Shown in pieces: positions 30,053 to 41,649 of a stretch of DNA of 64,000 nt; the stretch's first letter is position 1; every line of letters starts with the position of its first letter. Source of the DNA: Pseudomonas sp. SORT22 (lineage in GTDB: Bacteria; Pseudomonadota; Gammaproteobacteria; Pseudomonadales; Pseudomonadaceae); NCBI RefSeq assembly GCF_018417635.1, contig NZ_CP071007.1:4836501-4900500 (forward strand), read 5' to 3'. Under the pieces are notes generated by a model. That model was not told where the DNA came from, searched no databases, and saw only the letters and a list, made by a program, of their open reading frames with translations. The position numbers and the translations under genes are program-made.

Positions 30053-32908
30053 ATGACCATCAACCTCGGCACTGCCAACGAATTCATCGCCCGCCACATC
30101 GGCCCGCGCCAGCACGACGAGCAGCACATGCTCGCCACCCTCGGTTTTGACTCGCTGGAGGCCATGAGCGCCGCGGTCATCCCCGACAGCATCAAGGGCA
30201 CCAGCGTCCTTGAGCTGGGCGCCGGGCAAAGCGAAGCCCAGGCGCTGGCCTCGCTCAAGGCCATCGCCGGCAACAACCAGCTGTTCAAGAGTTTCATCGG
30301 CCAGGGTTACTACAACTGCCACACGCCGGCGCCGATCCTGCGCAACCTGCTGGAAAACCCGGCCTGGTACACCGCCTACACCCCTTACCAGCCAGAGATT
30401 TCCCAGGGCCGCCTGGAAGCGCTGCTGAACTTCCAGACCCTGATCAGCGACCTCACCGGCCTGCCGATCGCCAACGCCTCCCTGCTCGACGAAGCCACTG
30501 CCGCTGCCGAAGCCATGACCTTCTGCAAACGCCTGAGCAAGAACAAGGGCAGCCACGCCTTCTTCGCCTCGGTGCATTGCCACCCGCAAACCCTGGACGT
30601 GCTGCGCACCCGTGCCGAACCGCTGGGTATCGAGGTTGTCGTCGGCGACGAGCGTGAGCTGAGCGATGTCAGCGCCTTCTTCGGCGCCCTGCTGCAATAC
30701 CCGGCCAGCAGTGGTGAAGTCTTCGACTACCGCGAGCTGGTCGAGCGCTTCCACGCGGCCAATGCCCTGGTCGCCGTGGCGGCCGACCTGCTGGCCCTGA
30801 CCCTGCTGACCCCGCCGGGCGAATTCGGCGCCGACGTGGCCATCGGCAGCGCCCAGCGCTTTGGTGTACCGCTGGGCTTCGGTGGCCCGCATGCCGCCTT
30901 CTTCTCGACCCGCGATGCATTCAAGCGCGACATGCCCGGCCGCCTGGTCGGCGTGTCGATCGACCGCTTCGGCAAGACCGCACTGCGCCTGGCCATGCAG
31001 ACCCGCGAGCAACATATCCGCCGCGAGAAAGCCACCAGCAACATCTGCACTGCCCAGGTATTGCTGGCCAACATCGCCAGCATGTACGCCGTGTACCACG
31101 GCCCTCAGGGCCTGAAGCAGATCGCCGAGCGTACCCACGCGCTGACCGCGATCCTCAAGGCCGGCCTGCAACAGTTGGGTGTACAGGTCGAAGTGGAACA
31201 CTTCTTCGACACCCTGACCCTGGCCACCGGCAGCAGCACCGCCGCTCTGCACGACCAGGCCCGCGGCCAACGCCTGAACCTGCGCCAGATCGACGCCCAG
31301 CGCCTGGGCCTGTCGCTGGATGAAACCAGCACCCAGGCCGACGTCGAAGCCCTGTGGCAGCTGTTCGCCGCGGGCAAGGCCAGCCCGGACTTCGCCGCTC
31401 TCGCCGCCAGCGTTCAGGCACAACTGCCACGCACGCTGCTGCGCCAGTCGGCGATTCTCGAGCACCCGGTGTTCAACCGTTACCACAGCGAAACCGAGCT
31501 GATGCGCTACTTGCGCCGCCTGGCTGACAAGGACCTGGCGCTGGACCGCACCATGATCCCGCTGGGCTCGTGCACCATGAAGCTCAACGCCGCCAGCGAA
31601 ATGATCCCGGTGACCTGGGCCGAGTTCGGCAGCCTGCACCCGTTCGCCCCGGCCGCGCAGAGCCAGGGTTACCAGCAACTGACCAGCGAGCTGGAAGCCA
31701 TGCTCTGCGCCGCCACCGGCTACGACGCCGTGTCGCTGCAGCCCAACGCCGGCTCCCAGGGCGAATACGCCGGCCTGCTGGCGATTCGCGCCTATCACCA
31801 GAGCCGTGGCGAAGCGCGCCGCGACATCTGCCTGATCCCGTCCTCGGCCCACGGCACCAACCCCGCTACCGCGCACATGGCCGGCATGCGCGTGGTGGTC
31901 ACCGCCTGTGATGCCCGCGGCAACGTCGACATCGACGACCTGCGCGCCAAGGCCATCGAACACCGCGAGCACCTTGCCGCGCTGATGATCACCTACCCCT
32001 CGACCCATGGCGTGTTCGAAGAAGCCATTGGCGAGATCTGCGCGATCATCCATGACAACGGCGGCCAGGTGTACATCGACGGCGCCAACATGAACGCCAT
32101 GGTCGGCCTCTGCGCCCCGGGCAAGTTCGGCGGCGACGTTTCGCACCTGAACCTGCACAAGACCTTCTGCATCCCCCACGGCGGTGGCGGCCCGGGCGTC
32201 GGCCCGATCGGCGTCAAATCGCACCTGGCGCCGTTCCTGCCGGGCCATGCGCACATGGACAACAAGCAGGGCGCGGTTTGCGCCGCACCGTTCGGCAGCG
32301 CCAGCATCCTGCCGATCACCTGGATGTACATCCGCATGATGGGGGGCGCCGGGCTCAAGCGTGCCTCGCAAATGGCCATCCTCAACGCCAACTACATCGC
32401 CCGCCGCCTGGAAGAGCACTATCCTGTGTTGTACACCGGCAGCAATGGCCTGGTGGCGCACGAGTGCATCCTCGACCTGCGCCCGATCAAGGACAGCAGC
32501 GGCATCAGTGTCGATGACGTGGCAAAACGCCTGATCGACTTCGGCTTCCACGCCCCGACCATGTCGTTCCCGGTGGCCGGCACGCTGATGATCGAACCGA
32601 CCGAAAGCGAGTCTAAAGAAGAACTGGACCGCTTCTGCGAGGCGATGATCCGCATCCGCGAAGAGATTCGCGCAGTCGAAAGCGGCAGCCTGGACAAGGA
32701 CGACAACCCGCTGAAGAACGCCCCGCACACTGCCGCCGAAATCGCCGGTGAGTGGAGCCACCCGTACAGCCGCGAGCAGGCGGTGTATCCGCTGGCGTCG
32801 CTGGTCGAAGGCAAGTACTGGCCCCCGGTCGGCCGCGTTGACAACGTGTTCGGCGACCGCAACCTGGTGTGTGCCTGCCCGTCGATCGAGAGCTATCAGG
32901 ACGTCTGA
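30053..32908 (+). CDS. gcvP: Glycine dehydrogenase (decarboxylating), P protein
   Basis: PLP enzyme that decarboxylates glycine and passes the aminomethyl group to lipoyl-GcvH. The 951-residue product is the one-chain (fused alpha-beta) form, with the PLP lysine Lys703 in [18 protein letters not shown], the glycine-rich loop following it, and the N-terminal [17 protein letters not shown]. It begins nine bases after gcvH with GAGGA as ribosome site. No frameshift or gap was seen. The lipoamide dehydrogenase (L protein) is not in this window. Confidence 0.98.
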   Translation: MTINLGTANEFIARHIGPRQHDEQHMLATLGFDSLEAMSAAVIPDSIKGTSVLELGAGQSEAQALASLKAIAGNNQLFKSFIGQGYYNCHTPAPILRNLLENPAWYTAYTPYQPEISQGRLEALLNFQTLISDLTGLPIANASLLDEATAAAEAMTFCKRLSKNKGSHAFFASVHCHPQTLDVLRTRAEPLGIEVVVGDERELSDVSAFFGALLQYPASSGEVFDYRELVERFHAANALVAVAADLLALTLLTPPGEFGADVAIGSAQRFGVPLGFGGPHAAFFSTRDAFKRDMPGRLVGVSIDRFGKTALRLAMQTREQHIRREKATSNICTAQVLLANIASMYAVYHGPQGLKQIAERTHALTAILKAGLQQLGVQVEVEHFFDTLTLATGSSTAALHDQARGQRLNLRQIDAQRLGLSLDETSTQADVEALWQLFAAGKASPDFAALAASVQAQLPRTLLRQSAILEHPVFNRYHSETELMRYLRRLADKDLALDRTMIPLGSCTMKLNAASEMIPVTWAEFGSLHPFAPAAQSQGYQQLTSELEAMLCAATGYDAVSLQPNAGSQGEYAGLLAIRAYHQSRGEARRDICLIPSSAHGTNPATAHMAGMRVVVTACDARGNVDIDDLRAKAIEHREHLAALMITYPSTHGVFEEAIGEICAIIHDNGGQVYIDGANMNAMVGLCAPGKFGGDVSHLNLHKTFCIPHGGGGPGVGPIGVKSHLAPFLPGHAHMDNKQGAVCAAPFGSASILPITWMYIRMMGGAGLKRASQMAILNANYIARRLEEHYPVLYTGSNGLVAHECILDLRPIKDSSGISVDDVAKRLIDFGFHAPTMSFPVAGTLMIEPTESESKEELDRFCEAMIRIREEIRAVESGSLDKDDNPLKNAPHTAAEIAGEWSHPYSREQAVYPLASLVEGKYWPPVGRVDNVFGDRNLVCACPSIESYQDV

Positions 32909-32915
32909 GGCCTCT

Positions 32916-32980
32916 TCGCGGGGCAAGCCCGCTCCCACAGTGAGCCCCTCATTCCCTGTGGGAGCGGGCTTGCCCCGCGA
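32916..32980. repeat. REP pair between gcvP and sdaA
   Basis: 25-base perfect arms (32916-32940 and 32956-32980), each a full REP (TCGCGGGGCAAGCCCGCTCC...), around a 15-base loop. It fills the 100-base gap in the operon where P. aeruginosa carries glyA2. Confidence 0.9.
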
Positions 32981-33008
32981 CAGCCTTCATCACAACGAGG
33001 GTACGACC

Positions 33009-34385
<1,377 letters not shown>

Positions 34386-34413
34386 CACCCTCTCAAGCCC
34401 CAAGGAGTCATCA

Positions 34414-35538
34414 ATGTCCACCGAAACACTGCTCAAGACCCCGCTGCACGCCCTGCACCTGGAACTGGGCGCCCGCATGGTGCCGTTCGCCGGATACGAC
34501 ATGCCGGTCCAGTACCCGCTGGGAGTGATGAAAGAACACCTGCACAGCCGCGAGCAGGCCGGCCTGTTCGATGTTTCGCACATGGGCCAGATCCGCCTGA
34601 GCGGCGCCGCTGCAGCCAAGGCCCTGGAAACCCTGGTGCCGGTCGACATCATTGACCTGCCGGTGGGCATGCAGCGCTATGCCATGTTCACCAACGAACA
34701 CGGCGGCATCCTCGATGACCTGATGGTCGCCAACCTGGGCAACGACGAACTGTTCCTGGTGGTCAACGCGGCCTGCAAAGAGCAAGACCTGGCCCATTTG
34801 CGCAAACATATCGGCGATCAGTGCCAGATCCAGCCACTGTTCGAGGAGCGCGCCCTGCTGGCCCTGCAGGGGCCGGCGGCGGTGAAGGTGCTCGAGCGCC
34901 TGGCACCCGTCGTGACGAAGATGACTTTCATGCAGTTCCAGCCGGTACAACTGCTGGGCGCAGACTGTTTTGTCAGCCGCTCGGGCTACACCGGTGAGGA
35001 CGGTTTCGAGATTTCGGTGCCGGCCGGGAAAGCCGAAGAGCTGGCGCGCCGCCTGCTGGCCGAACCCGAAGTCCAGGCTATCGGCCTGGGCGCACGCGAC
35101 TCGCTGCGCCTGGAGGCCGGCCTGTGCCTGTATGGCCACGACATGAACACCCAGACCACGCCCATCGAAGCCAGCCTGCTCTGGGCCATCTCCAAGGTGC
35201 GCCGTGCCGATGGCCAGCGCGCCGGCGGCTTCCCCGGTGCCGAGGCGATCTTCGCCCAGCAGCAAAGCGGGGTTGCGCGCAAGCGCGTGGGCCTGTTGCC
35301 GCAGGAGCGCACACCGGTGCGCGAAGGCGCCGAGATCGTTGACCAGTCAGGCACGGTTATCGGCAGCATCTGCAGTGGCGGCTTTGGCCCGACATTGAAT
35401 GCGCCGGTGGCGATGGGGTACCTCGATGCCGCGTACAGCGCACTGGAAACCCCAGTGTGGGCGATCGTGCGCGGCAAGCGCGTGGCGATGAAAGTGAGCA
35501 AGATGCCCTTCGTTGCCCAACGCTATTATCGCGGCTGA
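34414..35538 (+). CDS. gcvT: Glycine cleavage system T protein (aminomethyltransferase)
   Basis: Moves the one-carbon unit from GcvH to tetrahydrofolate and frees ammonia. The 374-residue protein has the GCV_T start [30 protein letters not shown] block, the folate-site Asp region in [13 protein letters not shown] near residue 50, and the C-terminal barrel [18 protein letters not shown]. It is the last gene of the operon, preceded by AAGGAG, and followed 26 bases later by a rho-independent terminator. Confidence 0.97.
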   Translation: MSTETLLKTPLHALHLELGARMVPFAGYDMPVQYPLGVMKEHLHSREQAGLFDVSHMGQIRLSGAAAAKALETLVPVDIIDLPVGMQRYAMFTNEHGGILDDLMVANLGNDELFLVVNAACKEQDLAHLRKHIGDQCQIQPLFEERALLALQGPAAVKVLERLAPVVTKMTFMQFQPVQLLGADCFVSRSGYTGEDGFEISVPAGKAEELARRLLAEPEVQAIGLGARDSLRLEAGLCLYGHDMNTQTTPIEASLLWAISKVRRADGQRAGGFPGAEAIFAQQQSGVARKRVGLLPQERTPVREGAEIVDQSGTVIGSICSGGFGPTLNAPVAMGYLDAAYSALETPVWAIVRGKRVAMKVSKMPFVAQRYYRG

Positions 35539-35564
35539 ATCGATACTTGAAACAACGTGTCATG

Positions 35565-35597
35565 AAGCGTTCGGATTTTCGAATTCGAACGCTTTTT
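35565..35597 (+). terminator. Rho-independent terminator of the gcv operon
   Basis: AAGCGTTCG and CGAACGCTT pair around a 12-base loop, followed by TTTT. It begins 27 bases after the gcvT stop. Confidence 0.85.
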
Positions 35598-35693
35598 ATA
35601 ACTTTCGAAAAGCGTTGCGACAATGCTTGGAATGAGCCGGAAAAAATCGACCGAACGGCGGCTAAAAGGCACAGCGGCGGCGGTCTGCAGGGC

Positions 35694-35723
35694 TTGTTTT
35701 TGTCTTCAAAGTTAGCGTATTGT
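35694..35723 (+). promoter_or_regulatory. Possible sigma-70 promoter of the cold-shock gene
   Basis: TTGTTT and TATTGT with an 18-base spacer. Transcription would start near 35730, giving an untranslated leader of about 157 bases. Confidence 0.45.
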
Positions 35724-35886
35724 CTGTGCACTGTGTTTGCATGGGTCGCTATGGTTCGTGACCTGGGCAGTAGCTCTGATGTTTGCTACACCCGTTCGAC
35801 GTCTCTTACTTTCCTGCAACCCAGCCCAGTACTCTTTCATTTGGAAGAAGCTGTTACTAATTCTAAGTTTCAAAGGAAATAAGACA

Positions 35887-36099
35887 ATGTCCCAACGTCA
35901 GAGCGGTACCGTCAAGTGGTTTAACGACGAGAAAGGTTTTGGTTTCATCACTCCAGAAAGCGGTCCGGATCTGTTCGTACACTTCCGCGCTATTCAGGGT
36001 AACGGCTTCAAGAGCCTGAAAGAAGGTCAGAAAGTCACCTTCATCGCCGTGCAGGGCCAGAAAGGCATGCAGGCTGACGAAGTTCAAGCCGAAGGCTGA
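35887..36099 (+). CDS. capB: CspA-family cold-shock protein (CapB-like)
   Basis: Small nucleic-acid chaperone that melts RNA structure, commonly induced by cold. The 70-residue product is a single cold-shock domain with RNP1 KGFGFI and RNP2 LFVHF, starting [17 protein letters not shown], very like CapB of other Pseudomonas. Ribosome site is AAGGAAA eleven bases before ATG. Long leader upstream and clear terminator downstream make it a one-gene unit. Confidence 0.93.
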
Positions 36100-36115
36100 T
36101 CTTCATCAACAAAGA

Positions 36116-36146
36116 AGCCTCTGCTGGCAACAGCAGGGGCTTTTTT
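36116..36146 (+). terminator. Rho-independent terminator of the cold-shock gene
   Basis: AGCCTCTGCTG and CAGCAGGGGCT form an eleven-pair stem (one G-T pair) around GCAA, followed by six T. Confidence 0.92.
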
Positions 36147-36196
36147 GTGCGCGCAATTCCGTAGAATGGGCGTTTTGCGCAAGGAGGGCCTCGCCA

Positions 36197-36685
36197 GTGC
36201 CCAAGCAGCTGTTACAGCCCGAAGGTGAATTTCCCCCTGTCGACCTTGGCCGCCGCCTGGCCGCCATGTTCTATGACTTTTTGCTGTGCACCGCGTTGCT
36301 GATCGTCACCGCCGGTGCCTACAAGATGATCCAGATGGCTTTCATCGGGGAAGCGCGCATGCGCGAGTTGACCGAGGCCGGCGCCCTGGATGGCGACCCG
36401 TTGCTGTCGACCATCCTGCTGTTCGCCCTGTTCGGCTTTTTCGCCAAGTTCTGGACCCACGGCGGCCAGACCCTGGGTATGCAGGTATGGGGCATCCGTG
36501 TGCAAAATGCCGACGGCAGCGCCATCAGCCTGTGGCAGGCACTGCTGCGTTTTGTCGTATCGATCGGCTCGTGGTTGTGCCTGGGCCTGGGTTTTATCTG
36601 GGCGTTGTTCGACAAGCGCAAGCGCAGCTGGCACGACATCTACTCCGACACTCAACTGGTGCGAATTCCCAAGCGCAAAAAATAA
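36197..36685 (+). CDS. RDD-family inner-membrane protein
   Basis: Small membrane protein with an RDD domain; role unknown, some relatives affect ion or osmotic balance. The 162-residue product has the RDD signature (DLGRRLAAMFYDFLL, Arg-Arg then Asp) near residues 16-30, membrane segments near 25-48, 75-95 and 118-140, and a basic tail RIPKRKK. Start is GTG, supported by a perfect AAGGAGG nine bases upstream. It converges on lptG across a shared terminator. Confidence 0.88.
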   Translation: MPKQLLQPEGEFPPVDLGRRLAAMFYDFLLCTALLIVTAGAYKMIQMAFIGEARMRELTEAGALDGDPLLSTILLFALFGFFAKFWTHGGQTLGMQVWGIRVQNADGSAISLWQALLRFVVSIGSWLCLGLGFIWALFDKRKRSWHDIYSDTQLVRIPKRKK

Positions 36686-36693
36686 CCGCGCAC

Positions 36694-36725
36694 AAAAAAG
36701 CCGACCCTGAGGTCGGCTTTTTCTT
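36694..36725. terminator. Bidirectional terminator between the RDD gene and lptG
   Basis: AAAAAGCCGACC and GGTCGGCTTTTT form a stem around CTGA with T-runs on both strands, serving both convergent genes. Confidence 0.93.
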
Positions 36726-36737
36726 GTCTGCGGCAAT

Positions 36738-37799
36738 TTATCCGGCGCGCCGCAACATCCACAACCCGGCCACCGCACAGATCGCCGCCGGCAGCACCAC
36801 CGCCAGCAACGGCGGGAAGCCGAACACCTGGCTGGAAGGCCCGAGCAGGTCCTGGGCGATGCGGAACACAAAACCCACCAGCACCCCGGTGAACACCCGC
36901 TGACCAAGGGTCACCGAGCGCAGCGGACCGAAGATGAAGGAGATGGCCATCAGCACCAGCGCCGCAGTGACCATCGGCTGCAGCACCTTGGTCCAGAATG
37001 CCAGCCAGTACCGGGCGTTGTTCAGGCCCTGGTCGGACAGGTAGTGGATGTAATCCCAAAGACCGGTGATCGACAGTGATTCTGGTGCGACCACTACGGT
37101 ATTGAGCAACTGCGGGGTGACCGACACGTCCCAGCGTTCTTCAGGCGTTTTGATGACTTCGGTGTGATCGCCGCGGAAATAGGTGGTGGTCACGTCGCTG
37201 AGCAGCCAGTGATCTTCCTTGTACTGGGCACGGCGGGCAAAGCTCGAGGTCTGCATGTGCCGCTCGTTGTCGAAGCGATAGCGGGTCACGCCGTAGAGCA
37301 AGCCGTTGGGCTGCACCGAGTTGATGTGCACGAACTCGTCACCCTGGCGGTGCCACATGCCGCGCTTGGAGCTCTGCGCCTCACCACCGCCCTGGGCCAG
37401 GGAACGGTCGGCCTGGGCCTTGTTCTCGGTGACCGGGGCCAGGTACTCGCCAATCAGGATACCGGCCAGCATCAGCACCAGCATCGGCTTCATCACCGCC
37501 CAGACGATCCGCCCGATCGACACGCCGGCGGCGCGCATGATGGTCAGCTCGCTGCTGCTGGCCAGGCTCCCCAGGCCGATCAGGCAGCCGATCAGGGCAG
37601 CCATCGGCAGCATGTCGTAGAGCCGCCGCGGTGCGGTGAGCAAGACGAAATTGCCGGCGTCCATCAGCGTGTAGGTGTCGGTGATATCGCCCATTTCATC
37701 GATGAAGGCGAACAGCGAAGCCAGGCCCAGAATGATGCCCAGTACGGCGAGGATCGCCATCAGCACGCTTTTGCCGATGTAACTGTCGAGCTTAACCAT
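36738..37799 (-). CDS. lptG: LPS export permease LptG
   Basis: Inner-membrane permease of the LptB2FG exporter that extracts lipopolysaccharide and pushes it along the LptC-LptA bridge. The 353-residue protein has the YjgP/YjgQ family layout: membrane segments near residues 12-35, 60-80 and 100-120, a periplasmic jellyroll (about 130-265), then three more near the C-terminus (ATA ending LWMLRRAG). I chose ATG at MVKLDSYIGKSVL, which overlaps the lptF end by eight bases; five extra upstream codons are less likely. Confidence 0.96.
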   Translation of the reverse strand: MVKLDSYIGKSVLMAILAVLGIILGLASLFAFIDEMGDITDTYTLMDAGNFVLLTAPRRLYDMLPMAALIGCLIGLGSLASSSELTIMRAAGVSIGRIVWAVMKPMLVLMLAGILIGEYLAPVTENKAQADRSLAQGGGEAQSSKRGMWHRQGDEFVHINSVQPNGLLYGVTRYRFDNERHMQTSSFARRAQYKEDHWLLSDVTTTYFRGDHTEVIKTPEERWDVSVTPQLLNTVVVAPESLSITGLWDYIHYLSDQGLNNARYWLAFWTKVLQPMVTAALVLMAISFIFGPLRSVTLGQRVFTGVLVGFVFRIAQDLLGPSSQVFGFPPLLAVVLPAAICAVAGLWMLRRAG

Positions 37800-38916
37800 G
37801 GGCCACCTCCGCACGGCGAGCGGCGCGCTTGAGGCGCAACGGCTCCCAGTACATCAGCCCCAGGCCGATCAACAGAAACAGGCCATGGACCCACCAGATA
37901 CCCAGGCCGATCGGCAGCTTGCCTTTCTCCAGGGCGCCACGCACGGCAATCAGCATTGTCAGGTACGCCATATACAGAAGAATCGCCGGCAGCAGTTTGA
38001 GGAAACGGCCCTGGCGCGGGTTGACCCGCGACAGTGGCACCGCCAGCAGGGTGACGATGAACACCAGCAACGGCAGCGACAGGCGCCACTGCAGCTCGGC
38101 ACGCTCGCGCAGGCCCTTGCTGCCAATCAGTTGCGAGGTCGGGATGGCTTCACGCTCGGTGATCTCTTCACTGACTTCAGGCTTGGGCAACAGCACGCCG
38201 TAGGTGTCGTACTTGATTGCGCGGTAATCAGCCTGGCCAGGGTTACCGTCATAGCGGTAGCCGTTTTCCAGGATCAGGTAGCGGTTGCCATCGGGGTTGA
38301 CCTGCTGGTGGCCTTTTTCCGCCACCAGTACCGACGGACCGCGGTCCTTGGTCTTGTCCTGGTTGAAGCGCTTCTCGGAAATGAACACGCCGCCAAGGTT
38401 GACCCGATCTTCCGACAGTTGCTCGGTATAGGTAACCCGTGAACCATCGCGCAGGGTCTGGAAGCGGCCCGGCACCAGGGTGTCGAACTCGGTCAGGGCG
38501 TCCTGCTGGTTGATGATCTGTGCGACCTGGGTAACGCCCTGGGGCGCCAGGCTCAGGCTCAGCCAGGCTACCAGCAAGGCCACCAGTGCCGCCGGCGCCA
38601 TGGTCATGCCCAGCAACCGCTGCTGGCTCATGCCGGTGGCCGAAAGCACGGTCATCTCGCTTTCCAGGTACAAACGGCCATAGGCCAGGAGGATACCGAG
38701 GAACAGCCCCAGAGGCAGGATCAACTGCAGGAAGCCCGGCAGGCGGTAGCCCATGATCAGGAACAGCACGCTCGGGTCGAGCACGCCCTGGGCCGCCTGG
38801 GCCAGGTATTTGATGAAGCGCCCACTCATGATGATGACCAGCAGCACAGCGCTGACGGCACTCAAGGTCACCAGGACCTCGCGGGACAGATAACGAAAGA
38901 CGATCAAACCAGACAC
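37792..38916 (-). CDS. lptF: LPS export permease LptF
   Basis: Partner of LptG in the LPS exporter. The 374-residue product starts MSGLIVFRYLSREVLVTLSAV, has three membrane segments, a periplasmic beta-jellyroll (about 120-270) and three further segments (ELQWRLSLPLLVFIVTLLAVPLSRVNPRQGRF near 270-300 is the conserved block). It is divergent from pepA and read from the promoter at 39012-39040. Its ATPase LptB and the bridge proteins LptC and LptA are encoded in the same window at 59.9-61.7 kb. Confidence 0.96.
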   Translation of the reverse strand: MSGLIVFRYLSREVLVTLSAVSAVLLVIIMSGRFIKYLAQAAQGVLDPSVLFLIMGYRLPGFLQLILPLGLFLGILLAYGRLYLESEMTVLSATGMSQQRLLGMTMAPAALVALLVAWLSLSLAPQGVTQVAQIINQQDALTEFDTLVPGRFQTLRDGSRVTYTEQLSEDRVNLGGVFISEKRFNQDKTKDRGPSVLVAEKGHQQVNPDGNRYLILENGYRYDGNPGQADYRAIKYDTYGVLLPKPEVSEEITEREAIPTSQLIGSKGLRERAELQWRLSLPLLVFIVTLLAVPLSRVNPRQGRFLKLLPAILLYMAYLTMLIAVRGALEKGKLPIGLGIWWVHGLFLLIGLGLMYWEPLRLKRAARRAEVAHG

Positions 38917-39011
38917 TCCTGGGTTGTCAGGCTCGGACAGCCGAACAAGAAATCCATAACAGCCAAGATAGTAGCCCGCTCGCCAGAGCGAACCCGGGTA
39001 AAAGTTGGCGC

Positions 39012-39040
39012 ATTATCCTGTGATTGGCCGTGCCTGTCAC
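39012..39040 (-). promoter_or_regulatory. Sigma-70 promoter of lptF-lptG
   Basis: Read on the minus strand: GTGACA, a 17-base spacer, GATAAT, each five of six to consensus. Transcription would start near 39005, about 90 bases before the lptF ATG. Confidence 0.65.
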
Positions 39041-39151
39041 TTGGCGCCGCACAATGCTTCATCTCGGGGTTGTCAGGGCGGGCGAAGCAGGCTCAAACTG
39101 GGGGCTTTAGCACTGGTACGCGACCACGCGGCCACGACCGCGCCTGCATAG

Positions 39152-40681
<1,530 letters not shown>

Positions 40682-40732
40682 GGCGACGCTGGCCGTCTGC
40701 GCCTTGGGGCGTAGCCGGCCGGCAGGCAGACC

Positions 40733-41161
40733 ATGAGCAAAGTCGATTTCTACATATTGCCCAGCGCCGCGCCCTCGGCGCGCCTGGATTTCGCCTGCAA
40801 ACTGTGCGACAAGGCCTGGCGCCTGGGGCACCGGGTTTACCTGCATTGCAGCGACGCCGCCCAGCGCGATGAACTGGACGCGCGCCTGTGGGCGTTCAAG
40901 GGCGAGGCCTTCGTGCCCCACGACGCGGCTGAAGACAACCCGCAGGGCAGCGTCGCTCTGGGCCTTGGCGATGATGCCGGCAGCCACCAGGACCTGCTGA
41001 TCAACCTTGACCTCAAGGTGCCAGCGTTCGCTTCCCGCTTTGCCCGGATCGCCGAGATCGTGGTCGAAGAGCCGGCGATTCGTCAGGCGGCCCGAGAGAG
41101 TTTCCGTTTCTACCGCGAACAGGGCTATGCTCTGCAAGATCACCGCTTACAGCGACTCTGA
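40733..41161 (+). CDS. holC: DNA polymerase III chi subunit
   Basis: Clamp-loader accessory that links polymerase III to single-strand binding protein. The 142-residue product begins MSKVDFYILPSAAPSARLDFACKLCDKAWRLGHRVYLHCSD-like, a typical HolC start, with the W-FVPHD motif (LWAFKGEAFVPHD) near residue 55. Size is typical. pepA-holC-valS is the common gene order in proteobacteria. The next gene starts five bases later. Confidence 0.94.
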   Translation: MSKVDFYILPSAAPSARLDFACKLCDKAWRLGHRVYLHCSDAAQRDELDARLWAFKGEAFVPHDAAEDNPQGSVALGLGDDAGSHQDLLINLDLKVPAFASRFARIAEIVVEEPAIRQAARESFRFYREQGYALQDHRLQRL

Positions 41162-41166
41162 AGACG

Positions 41167-41514
41167 ATGGACAAACCCACTCCCCTGCCCCAATCCGCGC
41201 ACCTGCTGGACGACCTGGAGTCGATCCGCCAGCTGCTTGGCGATGCATCCCTTGAGCCGCCGCTGTTGACCGACACCGTCGAGGAGCAGATCCCGCTGCT
41301 GCTCGAAGAGGCCGAAGCAGCGCCGCAGCCGGCGCCTGAAGCGCCAGCCGACCCGCAGGCCAAGCGCCAGGAAACCCTGCTGCACCTGGACGCCGAGCTA
41401 CGCGCGGCGGCCCAGTTGATCATGCAGGACGTGATCAACGATTTCGCCCCGCATATCGAAAGCGAAATCAAGCGCCGCCTCGATGCCAGGCTCGAGCGCC
41501 TGCTCAACCAATAA
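41167..41514 (+). CDS. Conserved small protein between holC and valS, unknown function
   Basis: A 115-residue acidic protein I do not recognise by function. It has a Pro/Ala/Glu-rich linker (EAEAAPQPAPEAPADPQAK) near residues 44-63 between a short N-terminal helix (SAHLLDDLESIRQLLG) and a C-terminal helical part (LRAAAQLIMQDVINDFAPHI then KRRLDARLERLL). It starts five bases after holC, so it is co-transcribed, perhaps translationally coupled. No membrane segment. A role beside the clamp loader is possible by position only. Confidence 0.8.
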   Translation: MDKPTPLPQSAHLLDDLESIRQLLGDASLEPPLLTDTVEEQIPLLLEEAEAAPQPAPEAPADPQAKRQETLLHLDAELRAAAQLIMQDVINDFAPHIESEIKRRLDARLERLLNQ

Positions 41515-41524
41515 AAAGCAGTAA

Positions 41525-41593
41525 CAAGCTTCAAGCGACAAGCTGCAAGAGCCGTGCGGCGCTCTGAGCTTGCAGCTTGTCGCTTGAAGCTTG
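41525..41593. repeat. 69-base hairpin with 25-base perfect arms upstream of valS
   Basis: Arms at 41525-41549 and 41569-41593, built of CAAGCTTCAAGCGACAAGCT-like sequence, with an inner stem AGAGCC/GGCGCTCT in the loop. This is a different intergenic repeat from the REP family. Its right arm ends ten bases before the TATACT box at 41603-41608 that may serve valS. Confidence 0.85.
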
Positions 41594-41602
41594 CGGCTTC
41601 GT

Positions 41603-41608
41603 TATACT
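41603..41608 (+). promoter_or_regulatory. Possible valS -10 element
   Basis: TATACT, five of six to consensus, 42 bases before the valS ATG. The matching -35 would have to lie within the right arm of the inverted repeat; no good TTGACA match is present at 16-18 bases. Confidence 0.4.
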
Positions 41609-41649
41609 CTCCGGCTTTCCTGAATAAATGCCTAAGGGTCCCGCCGCGC

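Larger units (their letters stand above)
35539..35886. other. 348-base gap: gcv terminator, then promoter and long leader of the cold-shock gene
   Basis: The first 60 bases hold the gcvT terminator. A possible promoter lies at 35694-35723. The remaining 157 bases form a long untranslated leader typical of CspA-family messages, where temperature-dependent folding controls translation. An open frame across this stretch (codons from about 35563) has no family resemblance and I do not call it a gene. Confidence 0.6.

Noticed and set aside
29594..32938. Very long open frame on the minus strand opposite gcvP
   Set aside because: It is the mirror of gcvP in G+C-rich DNA. The translation is dominated by Ala/Gly/Val/Gln/His, has no family motif, and lacks a ribosome site.
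35563..35882. Open frame in the gap before the cold-shock gene
   Set aside because: It starts in the gcv terminator, has Cys- and Ser-rich unstructured sequence, and lies in the expected untranslated leader.
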